64,000 nucleotides of DNA from contig NZ_JABVCF010000008.1 in NCBI RefSeq assembly GCF_014595955.1, positions 186,001-250,000 on the forward strand, written 5' to 3'. Position numbers and translations under genes: made by a program. Of the stretch, positions 35,872 through 44,520 are shown piece by piece (position 1 is the stretch's first letter; the number at the start of each line of letters is the position of its first letter). This DNA is from Pseudaminobacter soli (ex Zhang et al. 2022). GTDB taxonomy: Bacteria; Pseudomonadota; Alphaproteobacteria; Rhizobiales; Rhizobiaceae. Below the pieces are notes generated by a model. It saw nothing but the letters and a program-made list of their open reading frames with translations. It was not told the DNA's origin and did no database searches.

Positions 35872-36641
35872 TGTCGGTCAACTTTATCGAAGTACGCTCC
35901 CTCCGGAAGACATATGGCACGACCGTCGCCGTCGATGACGTAAGCCTGACGCTTGAAGAGGGCCGCACAGCAGCAATTATCGGATCAAGCGGGTGCGGGA
36001 AGTCGACCTTTCTGAGGTGCCTGAACCTGCTCGAAACTCCGACCGAGGGGTCTATGAGGATTGGCGGAGACACCGTCACCTTCGCCAATGACAAGATGGC
36101 ATCCGGTGAGGACCAAGCGCTCCGGTTCCGGAAGTCGATGGCCATGGTTTTCCAAAGCTTCGACCTGTTTCCCCACATGACCGCGCTGCGGAACGTCTCG
36201 CTCGCGCCGACAATCGTAAACGGTCTCAAGCGCGAGGAAGCCGAGGGTCTGGCCCTCAAACTGCTCGAGCGGGTGGACCTCAGGCACAAGGCCGATGCCT
36301 ATCCCGGGCAGTTGTCCGGCGGTCAGGCTCAACGGGTGGCGATCGCGCGTGCGCTCGCGATGAACCCTCGCGTGCTCCTGTTCGACGAGGCGACATCTGC
36401 CTTGGACCCAGAGTTGGTCGGGGAAGTCCTGGCCGTCATCAAGGACTTGGCGAAGGAAGGCCGTACGCTCCTCGTCGTAACGCACGAGTTGGCCTTCGCC
36501 CGCGACGTGGCGGATACACTCTATTTCTTCGATCAAGGGCGCGTCCTCGAAAGCGGAAAGCCCCAGGAACTGATGAGTAATCCGCAAACGGAGCGGCTGC
36601 GTGCGTTCCTGAAGAGGTTTCAGGGACCGTTGAATTCCTGA
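35871..36641 (+). CDS. Polar amino acid ABC transporter ATP-binding protein (GlnQ/HisP type)
   Basis: A 256-residue ATPase with Walker A GSSGCGKST, signature LSGGQAQRVAIARAL and Walker B VLLFDEATSALDPE, all typical of amino acid transporters. It is translationally coupled to the permease and followed after 35 bases by the aminotransferase gene. Together with the binding protein and permease it completes the uptake system of module C. Confidence 0.93.
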   Translation: MSVNFIEVRSLRKTYGTTVAVDDVSLTLEEGRTAAIIGSSGCGKSTFLRCLNLLETPTEGSMRIGGDTVTFANDKMASGEDQALRFRKSMAMVFQSFDLFPHMTALRNVSLAPTIVNGLKREEAEGLALKLLERVDLRHKADAYPGQLSGGQAQRVAIARALAMNPRVLLFDEATSALDPELVGEVLAVIKDLAKEGRTLLVVTHELAFARDVADTLYFFDQGRVLESGKPQELMSNPQTERLRAFLKRFQGPLNS

Positions 36642-36676
36642 GAGCCGACCAAAGCTGAAACCGGGGGGATCAGGCA

Positions 36677-37528
36677 TTGAGACGAATTGCTTACGTCAAT
36701 GGCGAGTTCGTTCCGATAGAGGAAGCACGAGTCTCTATTCTCGACCGCGGTTTCCTCTTCGCTGACGGGATCTACGAGGTCACCGCCGTACTCGACGGTA
36801 GGTTGGTGGACAACGACAGCCATCTGGCGCGGCTCGAACGCAGTTGCCGCGAGATCCGTCTCCCGCTGCCGCTATCAACGGACCAGATAGAGGCCGTGCA
36901 GAAGGAGTTGGTGGAGCGCAATAACCTTCGGAACGGGATGGTCTATCTCCAGGTCACCCGCGGCACGGCAGAGCGGAACTTTCTATTCCCGAAAGATGTC
37001 ACCCCGACCCTGGTGATGTTCACGCAGGAAAAGGACATCGCCAACGCGCCCTCCAGCCGGGAGGGGATTTCGGTCGCATGCGTCGATGACATCCGCTGGG
37101 GGCGTCGTGACATCAAGAGCGTAGCTCTGCTGGCGCAGGTTCTGGCCAAGCAAATCGCGGCCGAGGCAGGCTGCGACGAAGCATGGATGATCGAGGACGG
37201 CTACGTGACGGAGGGCGGCTCGTCGACGGCCTTCATCATCACCGAGCATGGCGCGCTGGTGACAAGGTCCGACTCCAGCGCAGTGCTTCCGGGATGCACG
37301 GCGAAGGCCACCCTGCAATTGGTGGCGGAGATGAACCTCACCATTGAGCGGCGACCATTCACAGTCGACGAGGCCCTGCAGGCTCGGGAGGCTTTCATGA
37401 CCAGTGCATCGACCTTCGTCCAGCCGATCGTGCGGATAGATGGAAGGCCCGTGGCGGACGGAAGACCCGGCCCGCTGAGCTTGAGACTGAGAGAGCTGTA
37501 CATCGAGTTCGCCCGCACCGATCCCTGA
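36677..37528 (+). CDS. D-amino acid aminotransferase-like protein (class IV)
   Basis: A 283-residue PLP enzyme of fold type IV. The PLP Lys is in RRDIKSVALLAQVLAK, and the cofactor phosphate contacts are in VTEGGSSTAF; the N-terminal ILDRGFLFADGIYEV is typical of D-amino acid aminotransferases rather than branched-chain ones. The start is TTG at 36677 with GGGGGGA ten bases upstream; no ATG fits. Inside a cyclic imino acid locus it may transaminate a D-amino acid from ring opening or scavenge D-amino acids. That role is inferred. Confidence 0.85.
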   Translation: MRRIAYVNGEFVPIEEARVSILDRGFLFADGIYEVTAVLDGRLVDNDSHLARLERSCREIRLPLPLSTDQIEAVQKELVERNNLRNGMVYLQVTRGTAERNFLFPKDVTPTLVMFTQEKDIANAPSSREGISVACVDDIRWGRRDIKSVALLAQVLAKQIAAEAGCDEAWMIEDGYVTEGGSSTAFIITEHGALVTRSDSSAVLPGCTAKATLQLVAEMNLTIERRPFTVDEALQAREAFMTSASTFVQPIVRIDGRPVADGRPGPLSLRLRELYIEFARTDP

Positions 37529-37638
37529 AGATCGGACTAGTCACGCACATCGGATCGTCACGGCGTCGGCAGAGCGTCTCGGAAGTTCCGGACGCCCGAG
37601 CCTTCGCGAAAAAATATCGCGTAATCAGGATCATCGCC

Positions 37639-39678
37639 ATGTCTGCGTACGACGTTCTCCTCCAACCATTCCAATTGCGCGGGCTGACGCTACGCAACCG
37701 CATTGTGAGCACGGCGCATGCTCCCGGATACAGCGTTCAGTCGCTGGCAGGGGAGAGGTATCGCCTGTACCATGTCGAGAAGGCAAAAGGTGGAGTGGCG
37801 CTGACGATGATCGGTGGCTCGACCGCCGTATCGACGGATTCTGCTGCGCCGTTCGGTCAGCTTACGCTCGCCGAAGATCGGGCCATTCCGCACATCAAGT
37901 CCTTGGTCGATGCCGTACACGACCATGGGGCGGCCGTTTTCTGCCAAATCTCCCACGCCGGGCGGCGCGGCCGTTGGGATACGGGCGCATGGATGGCGCC
38001 GGTGAGCCCATCGGCGGTTCGGGAAGCCCAGCATCGCTCGTTCCCGAGGGAAATGGAGGACTGGGATTTCGAACGCATCCTGCATGACTTCCAGGCTGCC
38101 GGCCAGCGTGCCGAGGCTGCAGGGCTGGACGGCATCGAGTTGCTATTCGCGGGCGGACAGATCGGGATGCAATTCCTCTCGCCTGCGGTGAACAAACGCA
38201 CTGATCAATACGGCGGAAGTCTAGAGAACCGCCTCCGCTTCCCTCTCCAAATCATCGATGCGGTGCGGCGCGGCCTGGGTGACAGGCTGGTGCTCGGTGT
38301 GCGTATCACCGCGGACGAGTTCTTCGAATCGGGACTCGATCAGGAGGATTGTCTTGAGATCGCCAAGGCATTCTCTGACGCGGGCGCTGTCGACTATCTG
38401 AATATCATGGCAAGTACGGTGTACAACTGGCGGACGGCATCGATGTCGATGCCGAGCATGGGTACCCCGCTTGCCCCATATCTGGATATGGCCGGGAAGA
38501 TTAAGGCCGCTGTTTCAGTCCCCGTGCTTCATGCCAACCGGATTTTGGACTTCGCCACCGCAGCGCGCGCAGTCGAGGACGGTCTCATTGACCTCGTAGG
38601 CATGACGCGCGCCCAGATTGCTGATCCGCATATGGTGCGGAAGCTGACCGAGCGCCGCGAGAGCGACATCCGCCCCTGCGTCGGAGCCAACTACTGCATC
38701 AGCCGGATCTACGCCGGAGGAGAAGCTCTTTGCATCCAAAATCCCGCAACGGGGCGCGAGGCGACAATGCCCCATGTCGTGCCGAAGGCGGATACGCAAA
38801 AGCGCGTGGTGGTCGTCGGTGCCGGACCGGCCGGCCTCGAGGCAGCGCGCGTGTCAGCCGAGCGCGGTCATAAGGTGACATTGATCGAGGCCGAGCCCCA
38901 AGTCGGAGGCCAGATCAACATCGCCTCGAAGGTGAACTGGCGCCAGGATCTGCAGACCGTCTCGCAATGGCTTGAGGACCAATGCCGTAAGCTAGGGGTC
39001 GATATCTGGCTCGGTTACATGGCCGACTCCACGATGATTGAAGGCTTTTCTCCCGATATCGTCGTTGTTGCAACCGGAGGATTCCCCAACGTCGGCGATA
39101 TCGAGGGCGCGGAGCATGTCTATAGCACGTGGGATATTCTGGGCGGCCGCGTAGAGATCGGAGAGCGCGTGCTGATGTTCGACGACCAGGGTGCAGATTC
39201 GGGAATCAGCGGCGCGGACCACTTGTCACAGGCCGGCAAGAAACTGGAGGTCGTTACCCCGGAACGTCACCTCGGCGTTGAGGCCGGAGCCTATAACTTC
39301 CCCGTTTACCTCTCACATTTGTACAAGAACGGCGTCTCCATCTCACCTGACAGGAGATTGCTGAGCGTAAAACCCGCTGGCAACAGCCTGGTCGCCACCT
39401 TGCGCAACGAGTACACGCTCGAGGAAGAGACGCGGGAGGTTGATCAGGTCGTAAGCGACAACGGAACGCTGCCCAACGACGAACTCTACTTGGAACTGAA
39501 GGAACGATCGCTGAACCAGGGCGCGGTCGATTACAATGCCTTGATGGAGGGGCGGCCACAGGCAACTGTCTCCAATCCGGACGGCAAGTACATGTTGTTC
39601 AGAGTGGGGGATGCGGTTGCCAGCCGCAACATCCATGCTGCACTTTTTGATAGTCTGCGGCTCTGCAAGGATTTCTAG
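37639..39678 (+). CDS. NADH:flavin oxidoreductase, N-methylproline demethylase-like (Stc4/dienoyl-CoA reductase family)
   Basis: A 679-residue multidomain flavoenzyme. Residues 1-345 form an Old-Yellow-Enzyme-type FMN barrel. A Cys set for a [4Fe-4S] cluster follows (CVGANYCISRIYAGGEALC), and from about residue 390 a FAD/NAD domain (VVVVGAGPAGLEAARVSAERG) runs to the end. This architecture is shared with trimethylamine and dimethylglycine demethylases. The Cys segment and the N-terminus are those of N-methylproline demethylases of stachydrine catabolism. It closes the module C operon. The Rieske oxygenase that starts stachydrine degradation in other bacteria is not in the window. Confidence 0.82.
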   Translation: MSAYDVLLQPFQLRGLTLRNRIVSTAHAPGYSVQSLAGERYRLYHVEKAKGGVALTMIGGSTAVSTDSAAPFGQLTLAEDRAIPHIKSLVDAVHDHGAAVFCQISHAGRRGRWDTGAWMAPVSPSAVREAQHRSFPREMEDWDFERILHDFQAAGQRAEAAGLDGIELLFAGGQIGMQFLSPAVNKRTDQYGGSLENRLRFPLQIIDAVRRGLGDRLVLGVRITADEFFESGLDQEDCLEIAKAFSDAGAVDYLNIMASTVYNWRTASMSMPSMGTPLAPYLDMAGKIKAAVSVPVLHANRILDFATAARAVEDGLIDLVGMTRAQIADPHMVRKLTERRESDIRPCVGANYCISRIYAGGEALCIQNPATGREATMPHVVPKADTQKRVVVVGAGPAGLEAARVSAERGHKVTLIEAEPQVGGQINIASKVNWRQDLQTVSQWLEDQCRKLGVDIWLGYMADSTMIEGFSPDIVVVATGGFPNVGDIEGAEHVYSTWDILGGRVEIGERVLMFDDQGADSGISGADHLSQAGKKLEVVTPERHLGVEAGAYNFPVYLSHLYKNGVSISPDRRLLSVKPAGNSLVATLRNEYTLEEETREVDQVVSDNGTLPNDELYLELKERSLNQGAVDYNALMEGRPQATVSNPDGKYMLFRVGDAVASRNIHAALFDSLRLCKDF

Positions 39679-39774
39679 GGTAGTGACCCGCCTAGGAGTG
39701 GAGCCTCTCGGAGAATCCTTTAGCCAGTCAGCATGCCGGCGGGATGATCGAGACGCTCCTTGAGGCTAACCCAT

Positions 39775-39799
39775 CGCCAGCTCAATGTGTGAGCTGGCG
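39775..39799. terminator. Bidirectional stem-loop between convergent operons
   Basis: CGCCAGCTCA (39775-39784) and TGAGCTGGCG (39790-39799) form a perfect 10-base stem with a five-base loop. It lies midway between two convergent gene ends, the demethylase stop at 39678 and the AraC stop at 39886, which suits a shared terminator, although neither side has a clear T-run. Confidence 0.6.
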
Positions 39800-39885
39800 G
39801 CATCTAACGTCCAGCATCGTTGCGGAAGCCAGTTCCGGACCATTCACGGCCGGTCGTTGAGGGACGACCGCCACCCATCTCGCGG

Positions 39886-40938
39886 TCAGCGGTCCGTAGC
39901 GGATTCCACCCGCTGGCGAGCCTGCTTCGGGGTGAACCCGAAATGCCCCCTGAAGGCCGAAGTGAAGCTGGCCTGGTGGCGAAAGCCGACGGCGTGGGCG
40001 ACGGCCGCGATCGGCAGTTGCTTGTCGATCAGCAGTTCCATGGCGCGGTCCATGCGGTGGCGGTTGCGATAGGCGAAGATGGTCGTGCCGTACAACAGCC
40101 TGAAACCGCTCTTGAGCTTGGTCGCGTTGGTGCCGAGCCGGCGCGCCAAACTCGGAATGGTGTGCGTTTCCGAAAAATTGGTCGCCAGCACTTCTCGCGC
40201 ACGGCTGAACATGGCGAGTTCGCGAGCGGTGAAAACGATCGATTGCTCCTCGGCCCTGCCGCTGCGGTCGATCGCGTCGACCGAAAGCACCAGAAGCTCT
40301 ATGATCCGCGCCGCAGACAGCGGCAATGCGCGAGCCGTCTCGTAGCCGATGCTGAATAGATCGCGCAGCACGCGCAGGAATTCGAGGTCGATCTTCTGCT
40401 CGGTCATCGCCATGGTGCCCTCGGCCGGATAGAGCAGTTGCCGCGCCATCCCCTGCCCCGCATTCAGGCAGAAGCTCTGCTCGAGCAAGGCCGGGCGGAC
40501 ATAGAGGCTTGCCATCCTATAGGCGCCCGGTTGGCAGATGACGTCGTAGACCATCCCCGATGCCTGCTGGCAGGCCATGAGCGAGACGTTAGACGGCGCG
40601 GTCGGATGCTTCTGTGGCAGGTTGAGCTCCACCGGTCCCTCGAGCAGGAAATGAAATTCTACCAGGCCCTCGGCGGCGACGTGCTCGTGGCGCACGGTGG
40701 CGAAGGTGCAGTCGGTCAGAACGACGAAAACGTCTCCTCCGAGCGAAAGGAACCGCCAGAACCCGGTCCCGTCCTCTCCGTGAAGATCGACTCGGGCGTG
40801 AGACAGTTGGAGTCGCTCGTCGGTGATTTTCGCAAACTGTGCACTATCGAGACGCCTGAACACGGAGGCGACGGTGGCTTCGCCGAGAAAGGCGCGGAAC
40901 AGGCCCTTCTGCTTGGCTACGCCGCCGATTTCCCCCAT
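39886..40938 (-). CDS. AraC-family regulator
   Basis: A 350-residue regulator. The C-terminal 90 residues are a double helix-turn-helix AraC domain (SLARRLGTNATKLKSGFRLLYG, then IAAVAHAVGFRHQASFTSAFRGHFGFTPKQAR). The N-terminal 240 residues resemble the PchR-type sensing region. GGAGAGAAGG lies before the ATG at 40938; the longer frame that overlaps ubiX is rejected. It follows ubiX by 62 bases on the same strand and probably controls the divergent ALDH/ubiX and ubiD operons, with an aromatic or other acid as inducer (inferred). Confidence 0.88.
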   Translation of the reverse strand: MGEIGGVAKQKGLFRAFLGEATVASVFRRLDSAQFAKITDERLQLSHARVDLHGEDGTGFWRFLSLGGDVFVVLTDCTFATVRHEHVAAEGLVEFHFLLEGPVELNLPQKHPTAPSNVSLMACQQASGMVYDVICQPGAYRMASLYVRPALLEQSFCLNAGQGMARQLLYPAEGTMAMTEQKIDLEFLRVLRDLFSIGYETARALPLSAARIIELLVLSVDAIDRSGRAEEQSIVFTARELAMFSRAREVLATNFSETHTIPSLARRLGTNATKLKSGFRLLYGTTIFAYRNRHRMDRAMELLIDKQLPIAAVAHAVGFRHQASFTSAFRGHFGFTPKQARQRVESATDR

Positions 40939-41000
40939 GCCTTCTCTCCGGTCGCTTGCGCGCCTCGAGAATAGGCCATCGTCCAAATGGTGGCTAGAAG

Positions 41001-41573
41001 TCAGGCCGGATCCTTCCAACGGCGGACCAGGCCGCTGTCGATGCCGAAAAGATCCAGAACCCGGCCGATGGAATGGTCGACCATCTCCTCCAGGCTGGTC
41101 GGCCGAGCATAGAAGGCGGGCAGCGGCGGGGCGACGACGGCCCCCATCTCGGCGAGTTGCGTCATCGTGCGCAGGTGGCCGAGATGAAAAGGCGTCTCGC
41201 GAACCATCAGCACGAGCCGCCGCCGCTCCTTCAGCATCACATCCGCCGCGCGCGTCAGCAGTCCCGTCGTCACGCCCGTGGCGATCTCGGACATGGAACG
41301 GATGGAACAGGGTGCGATCACCATGCCCATGGCCCGGAAGGATCCCGAGGCTATCCCCGCGCCGATATCGGCCTGCTGGTACCAATGATCGGCCAGCGCC
41401 CGGACTTCGGCCACCTTGAAGTCAGTTTCGTGGGCAAGGGTGATCTCGGCAGAGCGCGACATGACCATGTGCGTCTCGACGCCGGCGGCGCGCAGGGCCT
41501 CCAGCATGCGCACACCGTAGATGACGCCGGAAGCGCCGGAGATACCGACGACGATGCGCCTGGGCGGGCTCAA
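41001..41573 (-). CDS. ubiX: Flavin prenyltransferase UbiX
   Basis: A 190-residue UbiX that prenylates FMN to make the prFMN cofactor of UbiD decarboxylases. Landmarks are VVGISGASGVIYGVRML (FMN site), the APCSIRSMSEIATG loop and RETPFHLGHLRTM. Length is normal. It lies between an aldehyde dehydrogenase and an AraC gene, with a UbiD gene divergent 1.6 kb away, so it probably supplies cofactor to that catabolic decarboxylase rather than to ubiquinone synthesis. Confidence 0.93.
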   Translation of the reverse strand: MSPPRRIVVGISGASGVIYGVRMLEALRAAGVETHMVMSRSAEITLAHETDFKVAEVRALADHWYQQADIGAGIASGSFRAMGMVIAPCSIRSMSEIATGVTTGLLTRAADVMLKERRRLVLMVRETPFHLGHLRTMTQLAEMGAVVAPPLPAFYARPTSLEEMVDHSIGRVLDLFGIDSGLVRRWKDPA

Positions 41574-41594
41574 AGATGGCTCCTGACGCGCATG

Positions 41595-42998
41595 TTACAT
41601 CCTGCTCAGGCTGCGACAGCAGCGGATCACTATCGCCTTCTTGCGCAAGAATCTACGGAAGCCGCCGTAGCCATAGCGGGTTCCGCCCAGGCCGGAGCAC
41701 CCGAAGGCAGTCTTTTCGGCCCGTGCCCCGACGCCGCCCATCGTGTCGAAGTCGTTGATCCACATGCCCCCGGCATTGATGCGGCCGCCGATCGCGATCG
41801 CCTTCGCCTCTTCGCCGATCACCGCGGCCGACAGGCCGAACTCGGTGTCGTTGGCGAGCCGAACCGCTTCATCCTCCGTGTCGAAGGCCATGATCGGCAC
41901 GATAGGGCCGAAGGTCTCATCGCGCATGATCGCCATGTCCTGGGTCACGTCAACCAGCACGGTCGGCTCGCACCACAGACCGCCGCCATGCTCCACGACC
42001 TTGCCGCCGGTCAGCACCCTGGCGCCCTTTGCAAGGGCGTCGGCGATCTGCTCGCGCAGGATTTCTGCCTGGCGGGCGAAGATGATCGGGCCGAGTTCGC
42101 CCTCCTTGATGTCGTCAGTGTTCATACGCAGTGCCTGCATGCGCGACACGACGCGTTCGCACACCGCGTCATAGACACCACGCTGGACATAGACGCGCTC
42201 GATGGCGCAGCAAAGCTGACCGGAATTCTCGACCGATCCGCGCACGATGATCTCGGCGGCGAAGTCGGGCTCGGCGCTGTCCAGCACCACCGCAGGATCG
42301 GAGCCGCCGAGTTCGAGGAACACGGTCTTGAACTGCGAGGCGGCGCGCTCCTGCACCTTGCGGCCGGTGCGGACGGAACCGGTGAAGACCAGCGTGTCCG
42401 TGAGATCGACGATCATGCCGCCCGTCTCCCCGTCGCCCTCGAACACGTCGAGCACGTCGCGCAAGTGCTCGACCTCGGCAATCGCCGCCCGGAACGGCTG
42501 GATGAAGCGCGGCGTCACCTCCGATGGCTTGATGGCGACGGCGGAGCCCGCCAGCAGAGCGGTGATGGCGTCGATCATGCACAGGATCAGCGGATAGTTC
42601 CACGGCGAGATGATGCCGACCAGTTCGTAGGGCACGTGCTGCTGCTGAAAGCGCAGCGTTGGATCGGACGAGCCACCGCTCGCCTCCGCCAGCGCCTCCT
42701 CGGCCGTGGCGCAGCGCATGCGGGTGATGCCCTTCAGCCCCTCGATCTCGTTGACCGACCATTCGTAGCGGCCGGTGTCGGCGCAAAGGGCGGCGAGGAT
42801 CGCGTCGTAGTGCCGATCGACGGCATCGCAGAGTTCCAGCATCGCCTTCGCGCGGCCCTCGATGCCGAGCGCCAGCCATGCCGCCTGCCCGGCGCGCAGT
42901 TTTCTGCAGCGCGCCTCCAACTGGCCGCGGTCCAGCGGGGTGATGGCATAGTCGTTCGCGCCGGTGCGGGGATTGCGGATAGGGATGGTGCGGGTCAT
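41595..42998 (-). CDS. Aldehyde dehydrogenase of the UbiD/UbiX cluster
   Basis: A 467-residue aldehyde dehydrogenase. The catalytic Cys is in SGQLCCAIER (two adjacent Cys) and the base Glu in LELGGSDPAVV; the coenzyme loop FTGSVRTGRK is present. The ELGGSDP variant and the short length resemble the succinate-semialdehyde and general aliphatic aldehyde groups. It is the first gene of the operon ALDH, ubiX, araC and is divergent from ubiD with 168 bases between starts. It probably oxidises an aldehyde released in the decarboxylation pathway. Confidence 0.88.
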   Translation of the reverse strand: MTRTIPIRNPRTGANDYAITPLDRGQLEARCRKLRAGQAAWLALGIEGRAKAMLELCDAVDRHYDAILAALCADTGRYEWSVNEIEGLKGITRMRCATAEEALAEASGGSSDPTLRFQQQHVPYELVGIISPWNYPLILCMIDAITALLAGSAVAIKPSEVTPRFIQPFRAAIAEVEHLRDVLDVFEGDGETGGMIVDLTDTLVFTGSVRTGRKVQERAASQFKTVFLELGGSDPAVVLDSAEPDFAAEIIVRGSVENSGQLCCAIERVYVQRGVYDAVCERVVSRMQALRMNTDDIKEGELGPIIFARQAEILREQIADALAKGARVLTGGKVVEHGGGLWCEPTVLVDVTQDMAIMRDETFGPIVPIMAFDTEDEAVRLANDTEFGLSAAVIGEEAKAIAIGGRINAGGMWINDFDTMGGVGARAEKTAFGCSGLGGTRYGYGGFRRFLRKKAIVIRCCRSLSRM

Positions 42999-43166
42999 TC
43001 GGCATCCTCTTCGGTTCAGCGGAGATTGGCCAAGCGGCCCTCCCCTGCATAGGGGGCCGTCTGTGCTATTGCCGAATTCGACAAAGATCCGGCGGCGAGG
43101 AACAATCCCGGGCTGTCATCCGCCGCCGCAACTGTCTTAACTGGTCGGCCGAAGAAGGAGACGGAC

Positions 43167-44495
43167 ATGCGGCGATTCATTGAAGACCTTGCCGGGCGGG
43201 GCGAACTCGCCGTGGTGCGCCGTCTGGTGGACCCGCGTCATCAGCTTGCCGCCGTCACGAAGGCTGTTCAGAAAACCGGCGAGCAGGCAGTGCTGTTCGA
43301 GAACGTCGACGGAACGGAGTTTCCGGTCGTCTCCAATCTTTACGGCAGCCACGAGCGGCTGTGCCGGCTGGTCGGTGCGGGCGACAAGACGTTCTGCCAG
43401 CGTTGGATTGAACTGACCGACGCCTGCATCGCCGGACGCGACGCCGACGTGCTGGAGCAGGCGCCTGCCTCGGTGGAGCAGGAATTCCGGGACGGCAAGC
43501 TGTCGGACCTGCCGGCCATCACCTATCACGAGCGCGATGCGGGGCCTTATTTCACCTCAGCTATCTTCCTGGCGCGCGAACCGGACAGCGGCGTGCCGAA
43601 CCTTTCGTTCCACCGCTCGATGCAGGTTTCCGACGAGGAGTTGCGCGTCCGCCTTGGCTCCACCCACGATCTTGCCCGCTACCAGGCCAAGGCTGAGTCC
43701 CGCGGCGAAGCGCTGGAGGCGGCGCTGCTGCTCTCCTGCCCGCCGGAGATCTTCATGGCCGCCTGCGCCTCGCTACCCTATGAGGCGTCGGAACTGGTGA
43801 TGGCCGCGCAGATCAGCGGCGGCAAGGTCGCCATGCGCCCCTGCAAGACGATCGGACTGGATGTGCCGGCATCCTGCGACATCGTCGTCGAGGGCCGTTT
43901 CCTGCCGAACGTCAAGCGGCCCGAGGGCCCGTTCGGCGAGTTCATGGGCAACTATGTCGGTGTCGGCGACAACCACGTCTTCGAGGTCAGCCATGTCAGC
44001 TACCGCCCCGGCGCGGTTTTCCATGGGCTGGTCTGCGGCTCGCCGGAGGATCTGAGGCCGCTGGAGGCGGTGACGGCCGCCCGCGTCTATCGCCATGTCG
44101 CCGCGCAAGTGCCGGGCGTCCTCGACGTTTGCTGCCGGCCGAACGTGATGATCTCCATCATCAAGATCCGGAAAACCTACGAAGGCCAGGGCAAGCACGC
44201 CATCCTGGCCGCGCTGGGATCGTATCTCGACTACAACAAGGTGGTCATCGTGGTCGACGAGGATGTCGACATTTACGACCTCGATGACGTGATGTGGGCC
44301 TACATGACACGCGGACGTGCAGACACGCGCGCGATGATCCTGAACGATATTCCGGGCTTCTACCGCGACCCGCACAAGGACCACTGGGGGCGGCTGTGCA
44401 TCGACGCCACCTTGCCTTTCGGTCGGGAGGCCGAGTTCGCGCGCAAGCGCATCCCCGGCGAGGATGCCATCGATCTGAGCCAGTGGCTGACCTGA
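43167..44495 (+). CDS. ubiD: UbiD-family prFMN decarboxylase
   Basis: A 442-residue UbiD-type decarboxylase. The conserved prFMN and metal region is visible as LSFHRSMQV, then RPCKTIGLDVPASCDIVVEG, and the catalytic Glu block EGPFGEFMGNYVG. An AGGAGACGGAC site precedes the ATG. The catabolic setting (regulator, aldehyde dehydrogenase, flavoprotein, uptake system) argues for decarboxylation of an aromatic or unsaturated acid rather than 4-hydroxy-3-polyprenylbenzoate. The gene symbol denotes the family; the substrate is not known. Confidence 0.9.
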   Translation: MRRFIEDLAGRGELAVVRRLVDPRHQLAAVTKAVQKTGEQAVLFENVDGTEFPVVSNLYGSHERLCRLVGAGDKTFCQRWIELTDACIAGRDADVLEQAPASVEQEFRDGKLSDLPAITYHERDAGPYFTSAIFLAREPDSGVPNLSFHRSMQVSDEELRVRLGSTHDLARYQAKAESRGEALEAALLLSCPPEIFMAACASLPYEASELVMAAQISGGKVAMRPCKTIGLDVPASCDIVVEGRFLPNVKRPEGPFGEFMGNYVGVGDNHVFEVSHVSYRPGAVFHGLVCGSPEDLRPLEAVTAARVYRHVAAQVPGVLDVCCRPNVMISIIKIRKTYEGQGKHAILAALGSYLDYNKVVIVVDEDVDIYDLDDVMWAYMTRGRADTRAMILNDIPGFYRDPHKDHWGRLCIDATLPFGREAEFARKRIPGEDAIDLSQWLT

Positions 44496-44520
44496 TGCGG
44501 CGCTTCGGAATGCCGCTGGC

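Noticed and set aside
41073-43052. Very long plus-strand open frame (659 codons) opposite ubiX and the aldehyde dehydrogenase
   Set aside because: Low-complexity His/Arg/Asp-rich product with no domain; it mirrors two well-supported minus-strand genes and arises from high GC.
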